NCBI RefSeq assembly: GCF_900101705.1
Contig: NZ_FNAC01000002.1
Coordinates: forward strand, 1-64,000
Source: Algoriphagus faecimaris
GTDB taxonomy: Bacteria > Bacteroidota > Bacteroidia > Cytophagales > Cyclobacteriaceae
Direction: 5' to 3'
Length of the DNA stretch: 64,000 nt
A program made the position numbers and the translations under genes. Below are positions 55,605-62,753 of the stretch, piece after piece; the stretch's first letter is position 1, and the number at the start of each line of letters is the position of its first letter. Under the pieces are notes generated by a model. The model was not told the DNA's origin. It ran no database searches and was given only the letters and a program-made list of their open reading frames with translations.

Positions 55605-55634
55605 CTGAGAGTAAGTTCAATAAAATTAAAAAGA

Positions 55635-55708
<74 letters not shown>

Positions 55709-55711
55709 CTC

Positions 55712-55741
55712 AAAGCTTCACAGAAATGTGAGGCTTTTTTA
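55712..55741 (+). terminator. terminator of tRNA-Ala
   Basis: A stem of AAAGC.TCACA and TGTGA.GCTTT type around GAAA, followed by a T run. It is repeated at 55823-55852 in the second unit. Confidence 0.85.
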
Positions 55742-55748
55742 TTTCGTC

Positions 55749-55819
55749 AATTAGCTCAGCTAGCTAGTGCGTCCCGCTAGGAAGCGGGAAGTTCATCGGT
55801 TCGACTCCGTTATCCTCCA
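55749..55819 (+). pseudogene. tRNA-like relic 1
   Basis: Identical to the tRNA-Ala in its T arm and acceptor 3' strand, similar in its D arm, but the acceptor 5' strand (CGTCAAT) cannot pair with ATCCTCC and the anticodon arm is a TCCCGC-TAGGAA-GCGGGA hairpin. Not a working tRNA. Confidence 0.8.
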
Positions 55820-55822
55820 CTC

Positions 55823-55852
55823 AAAGCTTCACAGAAATGTGAGGCTTTTTTA
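55823..55852 (+). terminator. terminator after tRNA-like relic 1
   Basis: Identical copy of the tRNA-Ala terminator, 111 bp downstream of the first. Confidence 0.8.
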
Positions 55853-55859
55853 TTTCGTC

Positions 55860-55930
55860 AATTAGCCCAGCTAGCTAGAGCGTCCCGCTAGGAAGCGGGA
55901 AGTTCATCGGTTCGACTCCGTTATCCTCCA
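55860..55930 (+). pseudogene. tRNA-like relic 2
   Basis: Differs from relic 1 by two bases in the D arm (GCCC for GCTC and GAGC for GTGC). Acceptor 5' strand likewise unable to pair. Followed by a different terminator hairpin shared with relic 3. Confidence 0.8.
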
Positions 55931-55932
55931 CC

Positions 55933-55961
55933 AAAACCTGCAATTTTTGCAAGCCTTTTTT
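55933..55961 (+). terminator. terminator between tRNA-like relic 2 and the GIY-YIG gene
   Basis: TTGCAA-centred hairpin (.CCTGCAATTTTTGCAAGCC.) with T run. The left arm has decayed from GGCTTGCAA, which is intact at 56278-56306. The GIY-YIG ATG lies 11 bp after it. Confidence 0.65.
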
Positions 55962-55971
55962 ATTTTTAGTT

Positions 55972-56223
55972 ATGTATTTCGTTTACATTCTTTTCAGTTC
56001 CAAGACCAACAAATATTATGTAGGCTCAACAGATAATTTGGAGTCTCGTCTGAAGCATCACAATGCGGGCTCGACTCCGTCCACAAAGCCTGGAGCGCCT
56101 TATTGGGAGATGAAATATTCTGAAATCCTAGCCGATAGAACTCTAGCTCTTAAGCGAGAGCTGGAAATCAAAAAGAAAAAGAGCCGAAAATTTATTGAAT
56201 GGTTAATCAACTCAGCTGGCTAG
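55972..56223 (+). CDS. GIY-YIG endonuclease, free-standing, tRNA-associated
   Basis: An 83-residue single-domain GIY-YIG nuclease. V-Y-I (4-6) and Y-V-G (16-18) are the two signature strands, Arg26 (E-S-R-L-K) is the expected catalytic Arg and Glu63 (K-R-E-L-E-I-K-K-K-K) the metal ligand, so it looks active. The last codons (L-I-N-S-A-G) and the TAG stop are read from a tRNA-like D arm (TCAACTCAGCTGGCTAG). Codons 33-37 contain TCGACTCCGT, identical to 10 bases of the neighbouring T arms. Single-domain relatives are DNA nucleases of unsettled role; the tRNA setting points to a homing-like or target-site function by inference. Confidence 0.88.
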   Translation: MYFVYILFSSKTNKYYVGSTDNLESRLKHHNAGSTPSTKPGAPYWEMKYSEILADRTLALKRELEIKKKKSRKFIEWLINSAG

Positions 56224-56275
56224 ATCGTCCCGCTAGGAAGCGGGAAGTTCATCGGTTCGACTCCGTTATCCTCCA
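56205..56275 (+). pseudogene. tRNA-like relic 3, overlapping the GIY-YIG 3' end
   Basis: D-arm-like AACTCAGCTGGCTAGATC, the TCCCGC/GCGGGA hairpin and a T arm plus acceptor 3' strand identical to those of the intact tRNA. It includes the stop codon of the GIY-YIG gene (56221-56223). No acceptor 5' strand. Confidence 0.8.
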
Positions 56276-56277
56276 CC

Positions 56278-56306
56278 AAGGCTTGCAATTTTTGCAAGCC
56301 TTTTTT
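56278..56306 (+). terminator. terminator after tRNA-like relic 3
   Basis: AAGGCTTGCAA pairs with TTGCAAGCCTT and is followed by T residues; the intact form of the hairpin at 55933. Confidence 0.8.
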
Positions 56307-56316
56307 ATTTTTAGTT

Positions 56317-56418
56317 ATGTATTTCGTTTACATTCTTTCCAGTCCCAAGACCAACAAATATTATGTAGGCTCAACAGATAATTTGGAGTCTCGTCTAAAG
56401 CATCACAATGCGGGCTGA
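56317..56418 (+). pseudogene. truncated second copy of the GIY-YIG gene
   Basis: 33 codons matching the start of the gene at 55972 apart from two changes (F8 to S, S10 to P), then a stop made by the junction. The similarity stops at AATGCGGGCT, exactly where the full copy continues with the T-arm-like CGACTCCGT. Arg26 is kept but the Glu is lost, so it cannot be active. Confidence 0.85.
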
Positions 56419-56720
56419 GCTCCTTTCTCAAAGGATAACTAGTTTCTCAGGGTTAAGTGTAAAAAACTAGAAAAGCAACCAGTTGCCACTATCAGGAGGG
56501 TTTATTTTCTGATCTAAAGTTGACTGATTGTTAGAAATAATGAGATTTTATTTAAAATTTTTTAAATTTTTTTTGTGACCAAATTCAAATTCAATATTGT
56601 CAAAAGAACTTTTCGTAATACATAAAATAATCAGTTTAAATTAAAGGTTATCAGTGACTTAAGTCATGTTTTTAAGCCCTAATATTTGTTATTTTTGATT
56701 TCATTAAAAGCCTGGAACTG
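56419..56720. other. 302-bp intergenic region after the tRNA array
   Basis: No gene or strong structure seen. It is A/T rich toward its right end, which must hold the promoter of the next gene. Confidence 0.4.
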
Positions 56721-58292
56721 ATGAAAAGGCGAGGTTACATATGGCTAATATTTTGGGTGTTCATGTTCTTGAATTCCGCAGGAGAAGTTTTTGCACAATG
56801 CTCCCAAAACAATTTCACAGTTACTGGATTTGAACTGCGTAATGAAGCAGGTGTACCTTTTTCTGTAACAGATGATTATGAATTGGGGGAGGAGGTTACA
56901 GGTGAATTATGGATGTTTCTAGCGGGATCTTCCACAAATGGATATAACCTTCGGTTTTTCTTTGATATTCATGTCAATGGGATTTTAACACAAGACGATC
57001 AGTATGAATGCTTGTTTCCTGGCACTCAGGCAATTCAAGGGATTTGGGTGAAAGTTCGGGATTTCACTTGGAATTGGGGAGATGTTATTGATGTGAAAGA
57101 TTTGTTCATTTATTGGGATACAGGAACAGCAAAATCTGGAACCACCTGTGTTAAAAGTGATAAAAATAATATTAATGCTCAATGTTATAGCAACCCTAAT
57201 GGTTATACTGCAGCTGTACCTTTGTTTCCCAAGTTTGATTTTGTGTCCAATGGTATCTGTAATACCACGATTGAGTTTACTTCTGAGACCATTGGTGGTT
57301 CACCTCCCTATGAATATACCTTTGAGTGGGACTTTGACGGTCTTGGCGCTGCTACTGGTCCAAATCCAACCTTCAATTTTCCTTCTTCAGGTACTTATTC
57401 TATAGGCCTGACAGCTTATGACGGGGTGACTACTACTACCATTTATAAGGATATCTTCATTGATCCTAATTTTGGAATTCAGGTAGAAATATTCCCGACA
57501 AAAAAGGATGAGAGTTCAGGGATGATCTATGTCGAAAGTGTGACTGGGGGAACTGAACCCTACTCATTTGTTTGGACTGGGCCAAATGGATTTTACAGTA
57601 CTGATAAGGATATTTTCGGTCTAAGCGATGGTTTGTATCAGTTGACTGTCACAGATGCTAATGGATGTACTCAAACGATAGAATATCTCTTGGATATTGC
57701 TAGTGTATTATCCCTTGACCTTTCTTTTATCGAAGCTTCTTGGAGCAAAGAGACTGGTTTGGTTTCTTTAAAATGGGAAACCAATAAAGAGGCAGAAGTG
57801 GGGGCTTTTCAGATTCAGAGAAGAATGAATACTGAGGATAAATTTGAGGTGATAGGAACCATCGATGTCCCCAATATCAAGATTGAAAAGACAGCCTACG
57901 AGTTTCATGATTCCACCTTTGCCTTTAACCGAGATCAACTGTATTATCGGATTAAAAAACTGACCCAAGAAGCAGATTATTATAGTTCAGTTTTATTGGT
58001 CAGAAGAGAAGTCCCCTTGCCTCTAGTAGATGAATGGACTTTATTCCCGAATCCAAGCATAGCGGGGCAAAATTTGGAATTGGCCTTTTTGGGAAATGAG
58101 GATATCCTGGACCAAGAGGTCCAACTCCGATTGATTGGGCCTTCGGGAGAGCTTGGAAAGAAAATTATCCCTATGCCGGCAAATTCTAAAATCACTTTTA
58201 ATTCGTATTTTGGTCCCATTCCTCCTGGCTTTTACGTACTCGAAGTCATTTGGGATAACCAAGTCAATCGAATAAAAATCTTAAGAAATTAA
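56721..58292 (+). CDS. Secreted PKD-domain protein with T9SS type A sorting domain
   Basis: A 523-residue protein: signal peptide (I-F-W-V-F-M-F-L-N-S, ending V-F-A-Q near residue 26), an N-terminal beta domain, a PKD domain (about 190-250, Y-T-F-E-W-D-F-D-G and F-P-S-S-G-T-Y-S-I-G-L-T-A-Y-D), a SprB-like repeat (about 265-325, G-G-T-E-P-Y-S-F-V-W-T-G-P-N-G, L-T-V-T-D-A-N-G-C), then a C-terminal region with L-F-P-N-P-S near 440 and Y-V-L-E-V near the end, the type A T9SS tail. It is exported across the outer membrane; function unknown. It begins a run of four closely spaced genes. Confidence 0.85.
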   Translation: MKRRGYIWLIFWVFMFLNSAGEVFAQCSQNNFTVTGFELRNEAGVPFSVTDDYELGEEVTGELWMFLAGSSTNGYNLRFFFDIHVNGILTQDDQYECLFPGTQAIQGIWVKVRDFTWNWGDVIDVKDLFIYWDTGTAKSGTTCVKSDKNNINAQCYSNPNGYTAAVPLFPKFDFVSNGICNTTIEFTSETIGGSPPYEYTFEWDFDGLGAATGPNPTFNFPSSGTYSIGLTAYDGVTTTTIYKDIFIDPNFGIQVEIFPTKKDESSGMIYVESVTGGTEPYSFVWTGPNGFYSTDKDIFGLSDGLYQLTVTDANGCTQTIEYLLDIASVLSLDLSFIEASWSKETGLVSLKWETNKEAEVGAFQIQRRMNTEDKFEVIGTIDVPNIKIEKTAYEFHDSTFAFNRDQLYYRIKKLTQEADYYSSVLLVRREVPLPLVDEWTLFPNPSIAGQNLELAFLGNEDILDQEVQLRLIGPSGELGKKIIPMPANSKITFNSYFGPIPPGFYVLEVIWDNQVNRIKILRN

Positions 58293-58297
58293 TATAA

Positions 58298-58720
58298 ATG
58301 AAGACAATCCTTCTAAAAGCCATCACCATTCTGATGGCTACTTTTTTGTTTAGTAGTTGTGCTTGTGAACCCGAATCTGTTTTCAGGTTTGCCATGAAAG
58401 GAATGGATATGATGATGGGAGATGGGTTTCTCCCTTCACAAGAAATTGTAGCCTTGGCCAACTTTCAGGGAGTCAGTGTTTCGATTGAGAAAAACAACGA
58501 TCAGGGGGAGATTTTCTTAAAATTGCAAAACGGAGATCCAGTCCTAATAGGAGATAGACCTGAAGTTTTAGCTCGCAAGTGTGCTGAAATTTATCTTCGA
58601 GATTTTGAAAATGCAGCAGATTATCAGCAAATTACTGTGCAGTTGATGCAGTCTGACCCTCTTAATCCTGAGAATTTTGCCATGCAAGAGTACAGCTTTG
58701 AGGTTTCAGACTTTCACTAA
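58298..58720 (+). CDS. Lipoprotein, function unknown
   Basis: A 140-residue lipoprotein with lipobox F-S-S-C (Cys21), followed by A-C-E-P-E. The rest is a small alpha/beta protein with no recognised motif. Five bases after the T9SS protein stop and 17 before the next start, so the genes share a transcript. Confidence 0.65.
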   Translation: MKTILLKAITILMATFLFSSCACEPESVFRFAMKGMDMMMGDGFLPSQEIVALANFQGVSVSIEKNNDQGEIFLKLQNGDPVLIGDRPEVLARKCAEIYLRDFENAADYQQITVQLMQSDPLNPENFAMQEYSFEVSDFH

Positions 58721-58737
58721 CCCTAAACCGTAGTACT

Positions 58738-59010
58738 ATGCATATTCCAGAAGAATTCAAAAAACCACCCATGAGTCTGGGAGATTGGATTATTTCTGTC
58801 CTTGTCAGCAAAATCCCCTTGATTGGATTTATTATGTTGATTGTCTGGGCTGTAGATTCTAATACAGATAAAAATAAGTCCAATTGGGCCAAGGCAGAAC
58901 TGATCGTCACCTTGATTTTTATAGGGATATCTATTCTCTTTGTGGCCATCATCGGATTTGGCTTTTTTGCTAACTTTTCTGATGAAATAGACTGGTCCCA
59001 AATCGATTAA
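58738..59010 (+). CDS. Small membrane protein, two helices, function unknown
   Basis: A 90-residue protein with two hydrophobic segments (about 16-42 and 55-82), and N-S-N-T-D-K-N-K-S-N-W-A-K-A-E between them. No family recognised beyond a general similarity to small Bacteroidota membrane proteins of this layout. Its stop overlaps the next start (TAATG). Confidence 0.65.
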   Translation: MHIPEEFKKPPMSLGDWIISVLVSKIPLIGFIMLIVWAVDSNTDKNKSNWAKAELIVTLIFIGISILFVAIIGFGFFANFSDEIDWSQID

Positions 59011-59819
59011 TGCAATTTAAAGCAATCTGTACCGACATAGACGGTACGCTTCTCAATTCAGATAGAGATCTATCGCCTAGGCTGAAAGCGATAGTAAGAA
59101 ATATACCCGATTCCATTCCCTTGATTTTGGCTAGTTCTCGTATGCCTGATGCCATGCGGCACTTGCAAGAGGATCTGGGTAGGATCGCTGAGCCTTTGAT
59201 TTGCTATAATGGAGGATTTGTGATCGACAGTGAAGGGCAGGTTTTGGATTCGGTGGAGATTCCTTTTCCTATCGTCCAATCCATATATACACTTTGTCAA
59301 GGAGAAGAAATTCACCTTAGTCTTTATCGGGGAGAGAATTGGTTCGAAGAGAAGGAAGACTTTTGGTCCACTCGAGAGATGACAAACACTAAAGTAATTC
59401 CGACATGGATTACTTTGGAGAAACTACTTGAGGAGTGGGGAAGTACTCAATCCGGCGCCCATAAAATCATGTGTATGGGAGAGTCTAATCTAATTAATTG
59501 GCTTTTCGGGGAGCTTCATCTGCATTTTGGCGATCAACTTCATCTCTATCGCTCCAAGGACACCTATATAGAAATCGCACCCAAAAGGATATCCAAGGCC
59601 TCTGCTTTGAAATTGATTTTGGAGAGCAAATATGATTTTGGGATGGAAAAGGTCATTGCTTTTGGGGATAATTACAATGACATCGATTTGATTCAATCCG
59701 TGGGCTGGGGAGTGGCTGTTGCTAATGGACGCCCTGAGTTAAAAGCGGTCTGCAAAGAATTGACACTGCATCACAAAGAAGATGGTGTAGCCCTTAGTTT
59801 GGAAAAATACTTTGGGTAA
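59010..59819 (+). CDS. HAD family hydrolase (Cof/YidA type)
   Basis: A 269-residue HAD phosphatase with a C2B cap. Motif I is D-I-D-G-T-L-L-N near residue 8, motif II L-A-S-S-R near 35, and motif IV G-D-N-Y-N-D-I-D-L-I near 217. Likely a sugar-phosphate phosphatase; substrate not determinable. Translationally coupled to the preceding membrane protein gene and convergent with the DUF2461 gene. Confidence 0.9.
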   Translation: MQFKAICTDIDGTLLNSDRDLSPRLKAIVRNIPDSIPLILASSRMPDAMRHLQEDLGRIAEPLICYNGGFVIDSEGQVLDSVEIPFPIVQSIYTLCQGEEIHLSLYRGENWFEEKEDFWSTREMTNTKVIPTWITLEKLLEEWGSTQSGAHKIMCMGESNLINWLFGELHLHFGDQLHLYRSKDTYIEIAPKRISKASALKLILESKYDFGMEKVIAFGDNYNDIDLIQSVGWGVAVANGRPELKAVCKELTLHHKEDGVALSLEKYFG

Positions 59820-59825
59820 ACTCAG

Positions 59826-60503
59826 CTAAAGAATCCCACTACCATCCTCTACATCTTCGATAGCTTTAGCGAGAAAATCATTGAACGGTTTCATGACCGA
59901 AAAGCCATGTAAGGCCAGGTTGATAAAGTTGCCAGAATTCACATCCTTGTCAGCAATCGGATGAGACACGGTATAGCTTTTCAGTCTAAGGTATTCAATA
60001 TAGGGGTGGTCTGCTTCATAATCTCTCGGGCTAGTTTTGAGTTTGTCTCCTTCGATTTCCGGAAATAGTTTTTGGAAACTGGGTTCGTTTTCGATTTTTT
60101 TCAATTCCGCACCGCTGTAATCGATTTCTCTTCTGATCTTTTTCAGATTCTCAGCTTCAGGCATCCAGATACCGCCGGCAAAAAACGAATTTCCAGGTTG
60201 GATCTGAAGATAGTAGCCTGGGCCGGGTGATTTTTTTCCTTTTGGTGAAAAGTAAGCTCCAAAATTCGTTTTGTAGGGATCTTTATTTGCTGAAAACCGG
60301 ATGTCTCGATTTTGTCGAAACACGCAATCTTTGGGCTTAAATGCCGAAAGTTCAGGCTCCAATTCGGTAAGTCTTTTTAAGATCACCCCTACATCTTCCA
60401 AAAATTCGGCTCGTGTCTCCTGATACCAACCTCGATTGTCATCCATCCATTCTTTGTGGTTGTTTTCGGCTAGTGAACTGAGAAATTTGAGAAAGGGGCG
60501 CAT
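59826..60503 (-). CDS. DUF2461 family protein
   Basis: A 225-residue protein of the DUF2461 family. Family blocks are F-L-K-F-L-S-S-L-A-x-N-N-x-K-E-W-M near the start, R-D-I-R-F-S-A-N-K-D-P-Y-K-T-N-F-G near residue 84 and G-P-G-Y-Y-L-Q-I near 110. Function unknown. The frame is open to 60545; M-R-P-F-L-K at 60503 begins the conserved region. Confidence 0.85.
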   Translation of the reverse strand: MRPFLKFLSSLAENNHKEWMDDNRGWYQETRAEFLEDVGVILKRLTELEPELSAFKPKDCVFRQNRDIRFSANKDPYKTNFGAYFSPKGKKSPGPGYYLQIQPGNSFFAGGIWMPEAENLKKIRREIDYSGAELKKIENEPSFQKLFPEIEGDKLKTSPRDYEADHPYIEYLRLKSYTVSHPIADKDVNSGNFINLALHGFSVMKPFNDFLAKAIEDVEDGSGIL

Positions 60504-60670
60504 GGTAGGAATTAGGGATAAAGTTTGAATTATAAAGTGATCCAATAGTTAAACTGGGAAGGAGAAAATTGGTTTTGGCTTAAAGATGCTCATTTTTTCT
60601 AGTGTTTGTAATTGGCCGCTTTCGACAAACTCATCGATTTGTGTAAAGAATTGAGAACTTTTGAGTATTT

Positions 60671-60704
60671 TACACGTGTTTAAACCTTGTAATCTACACG
60701 TGTA
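60671..60704. promoter_or_regulatory. paired palindromic operators of the toxin-antitoxin operon
   Basis: ACACGTGT occurs at 60672-60679 and again at 60696-60703, 24 bp centre to centre (just over two DNA turns). The second is part of a 10-bp palindrome TACACGTGTA that abuts the antitoxin ATG. A possible TTTG at 60660-60663 and TAAACCTTG at 60681-60689 would place the first box between promoter elements. Typical of a self-repressing antitoxin promoter. Confidence 0.6.
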
Positions 60705-60971
60705 ATGAATACGAAACTAACCCTCACACTGGAAAAAGATGTGATCGAAAAAGCAAAGGAATATGCGGCCCAACAAGGTCAGAGTTTGTCTTCCTTGGTA
60801 GAAAATTACTTTAGGCTCTTACTACTTGAGAAAAAGGAGGATTCTATCAAAAAAGAAAGGAAACCACTTCCAAAAAGTTTCTTAGAATTAGAAGGGTGCT
60901 TAAAGCATGAAGGAGAATTTGATTACAAAGAAGAACTGACCAAAGCATTAATGGAAAAATATGGACTCTAA
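60705..60971 (+). CDS. Antitoxin, ribbon-helix-helix-like (DUF6364 type)
   Basis: An 88-residue protein whose N-terminus (T-L-T-L-E-K-D-V-I-E-K-A-K-E-Y-A-A-Q-Q-G-Q-S-L-S-S-L-V-E) has a ribbon-helix-helix pattern, with an acidic C-terminal tail that would bind the toxin. The start overlaps an inverted repeat, and the end overlaps the PIN toxin start by 11 bases. Role as antitoxin and repressor is inferred from the partner and operators. Confidence 0.85.
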   Translation: MNTKLTLTLEKDVIEKAKEYAAQQGQSLSSLVENYFRLLLLEKKEDSIKKERKPLPKSFLELEGCLKHEGEFDYKEELTKALMEKYGL

Positions 60972-61380
60972 TATATTTTTAGATTCCGATGTAATATTAG
61001 ATTTCCTTTTGAAAAGGGAACCTTTTAATGTACCAGCAAGAAGTATATTCGGCTTGGCATATAATGGTGAAATCCAAATTTTTCTTTCATCATTGACAGT
61101 GGCTAATATTCATTACATCCTCAGAAAGTCATTTGGAAATGATGGTGCATTAAAAAAGATCGCCGAATTGGTAAGCTTCTGTAAAATTCTCCCAGTTTCC
61201 GAAAAAGAGATTTTTGCAGCAATGAAAAGTGGATTTTCTGATTTTGAAGATGCTATTCAACACTTCTCAGCTGTTCAAAACCCGGAAATCAAAGGTATTA
61301 TCACTCGAAACTTGGCTGATTATAAAAAGTCTCAACTTCCGATTTTTACGCCTGAAGCTTTCCTTTCCACCATCAAATAA
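60961..61380 (+). CDS. PIN domain toxin (VapC-like ribonuclease)
   Basis: A 139-residue PIN protein. Acidic positions are D8-S-D10-V-I-L-D near the start, D94-F-E-D97 (G-F-S-D-F-E-D-A-I-Q) and D120 after T-R-N-L-A. All needed for Mg-dependent RNase activity seem to be present, so the toxin looks intact. It would be neutralised by the co-translated antitoxin; likely target is tRNA or rRNA as for other VapC, but this is unproven. Its end overlaps the murF end by eight bases. Confidence 0.88.
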   Translation: MDSNIFLDSDVILDFLLKREPFNVPARSIFGLAYNGEIQIFLSSLTVANIHYILRKSFGNDGALKKIAELVSFCKILPVSEKEIFAAMKSGFSDFEDAIQHFSAVQNPEIKGIITRNLADYKKSQLPIFTPEAFLSTIK

Positions 61381-62668
61381 AATCAACCAGCCCCTCCAGC
61401 TTCATCCCTCTACTTCCTTTGATCAAAATCATGTAGTCTTCAAGCTGACTATCCTGAAGCCAATTTCGGAATGAAAAAGGATCGGGAAAATAGAGTGCCT
61501 TTGGAGCGGATTCAAGCGCAGAAACAATCAGTTTTCCTGTAAAGCAGACTTTGTCAATCGGATACTCACTGACGATCTCACCGAGCTTTCGATGCTCTTC
61601 TTCAGCATGCTCACCCAACTCAAACATATCTCCCAAAATCACCATTTTATGCTTCTTCCCTTTCATTTCTCCAAAGGTCCGGATGGCCGCCTCCATACTC
61701 GATGGATTGGCATTATAAGCGTCCAAAATGATCAAATTACTCCGACGCTCTATGAGTTGTGAACGCATGTTGACTGGTTGGTAGCTAGTAATTGCTTTTA
61801 CCGCTTTTTCCAAATCTACTCCGAAGTATTTCCCAATTGTCAGCGCGTTGGCGATATTTCCAAAATTATACGCGCCAATCAATGAAGTGAGATGCTCTCC
61901 TTTTACCTGCTCTACCGAAAACTTCACAAAAGGATCGGCACCAAGAAAATTCACCTCACAAAAATCGCCTGCTGCCGGGTAGAGCACCGGATTTTCGAAT
62001 CGCTTGATCATATTGGAGAGAATGGGGTCTAGACTATTGATGAAAACGGTCCCCTTGTTTGCACGCAAATGCTGATAAAGTTCGGTTTTGGTTTTCAGTA
62101 CTCCCTCAGGCCCGCCCATGCCTTCGAGATGTGCCTTACCGATGTTGGTAATGAAGCCGTGGGTAGGTTCGGCGATTTCACAAAGCTCCGCGATGTCTCC
62201 TTGCTTATTCGCTCCCATTTCGATGATGGCGACTGTATGTTCCTTGTTGAGCTTGAGCAAAGTCAAGGGTACGCCGATGTGATTGTTGAGGTTGCCCTCT
62301 GTGGCCAAGGTGTTGAATTTCTGGCTGAGAACGGCATTCAACAACTCTTTTGATGTGGTTTTGCCATTCGAGCCTGTCAGGCCGATAATGGGGATGTTAA
62401 ATTGGTGCCGGTGATAGTTGGCCAGCTTTTGCAGACAGGCTAAAGCACTTTCTCCAATAAAATAGCGCTCGTCCTCCTCTTCAAAATAGGCAGCTTCATC
62501 CACCACTACTGCCGAAGCTCCCATTTCCAAGGCTTTGGAAGCAAATTCATTGGCGTTAAAATTGGGCCCTTTGAGTGCAAAAAAAAGATTTCCCTTTTCG
62601 ATTTTTCGGGTGTCTGTACTCACACCGGTACTTTTGAGAAAGAGCTGATAGAGAATGGCGATGTTCAT
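61373..62668 (-). CDS. murF: UDP-N-acetylmuramoyl-tripeptide--D-alanyl-D-alanine ligase
   Basis: Cytoplasmic ligase that completes the UDP-MurNAc-pentapeptide precursor of peptidoglycan; 431 residues. S-T-D-T-R-K-I-E near the start, ATP loop G-L-T-G-S-N-G-K-T-T near 98, the E-M-G-A-N-K-Q-G-D-I block near 150 and D-A-Y-N-A-N-P-S-S near 310 are MurF signatures. No other mur gene is nearby, so it is separate from the dcw cluster. Convergent with the PIN toxin. Confidence 0.96.
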   Translation of the reverse strand: MNIAILYQLFLKSTGVSTDTRKIEKGNLFFALKGPNFNANEFASKALEMGASAVVVDEAAYFEEEDERYFIGESALACLQKLANYHRHQFNIPIIGLTGSNGKTTSKELLNAVLSQKFNTLATEGNLNNHIGVPLTLLKLNKEHTVAIIEMGANKQGDIAELCEIAEPTHGFITNIGKAHLEGMGGPEGVLKTKTELYQHLRANKGTVFINSLDPILSNMIKRFENPVLYPAAGDFCEVNFLGADPFVKFSVEQVKGEHLTSLIGAYNFGNIANALTIGKYFGVDLEKAVKAITSYQPVNMRSQLIERRSNLIILDAYNANPSSMEAAIRTFGEMKGKKHKMVILGDMFELGEHAEEEHRKLGEIVSEYPIDKVCFTGKLIVSALESAPKALYFPDPFSFRNWLQDSQLEDYMILIKGSRGMKLEGLVDFI

Positions 62669-62753
62669 GATTGGAAATTTTCTTCAAAATAAATGATTCA
62701 TCACATCTTTAGGCAAAAGGCTACGTATTAAATTTAGCTTCTAGCTTTATATT

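Larger units (their letters stand above)
55904..56418 (+). repeat. 345-bp unit carrying a GIY-YIG gene, with a truncated second copy
   Basis: Copy 1 is 55904-56248: T arm and acceptor 3' strand, terminator hairpin, GIY-YIG gene, D-arm-like sequence and TCCCGC/GCGGGA hairpin. Copy 2 starts at 56249 and is nearly identical until about 56416, inside the GIY-YIG gene. The join point (TCATCGG) is the same as that of the 111-bp units. Confidence 0.9.

Noticed and set aside
55749..56275. Additional functional tRNA genes in the array
   Set aside because: All three copies lack an acceptor 5' strand able to pair with ATCCTCC, and their anticodon arms have 6- or 8-base loops; only the gene at 55635 folds fully.
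56199..56381. 60-residue frame across tRNA-like relic 3
   Set aside because: It reads through a tRNA-like sequence and a terminator; the composition is incidental.
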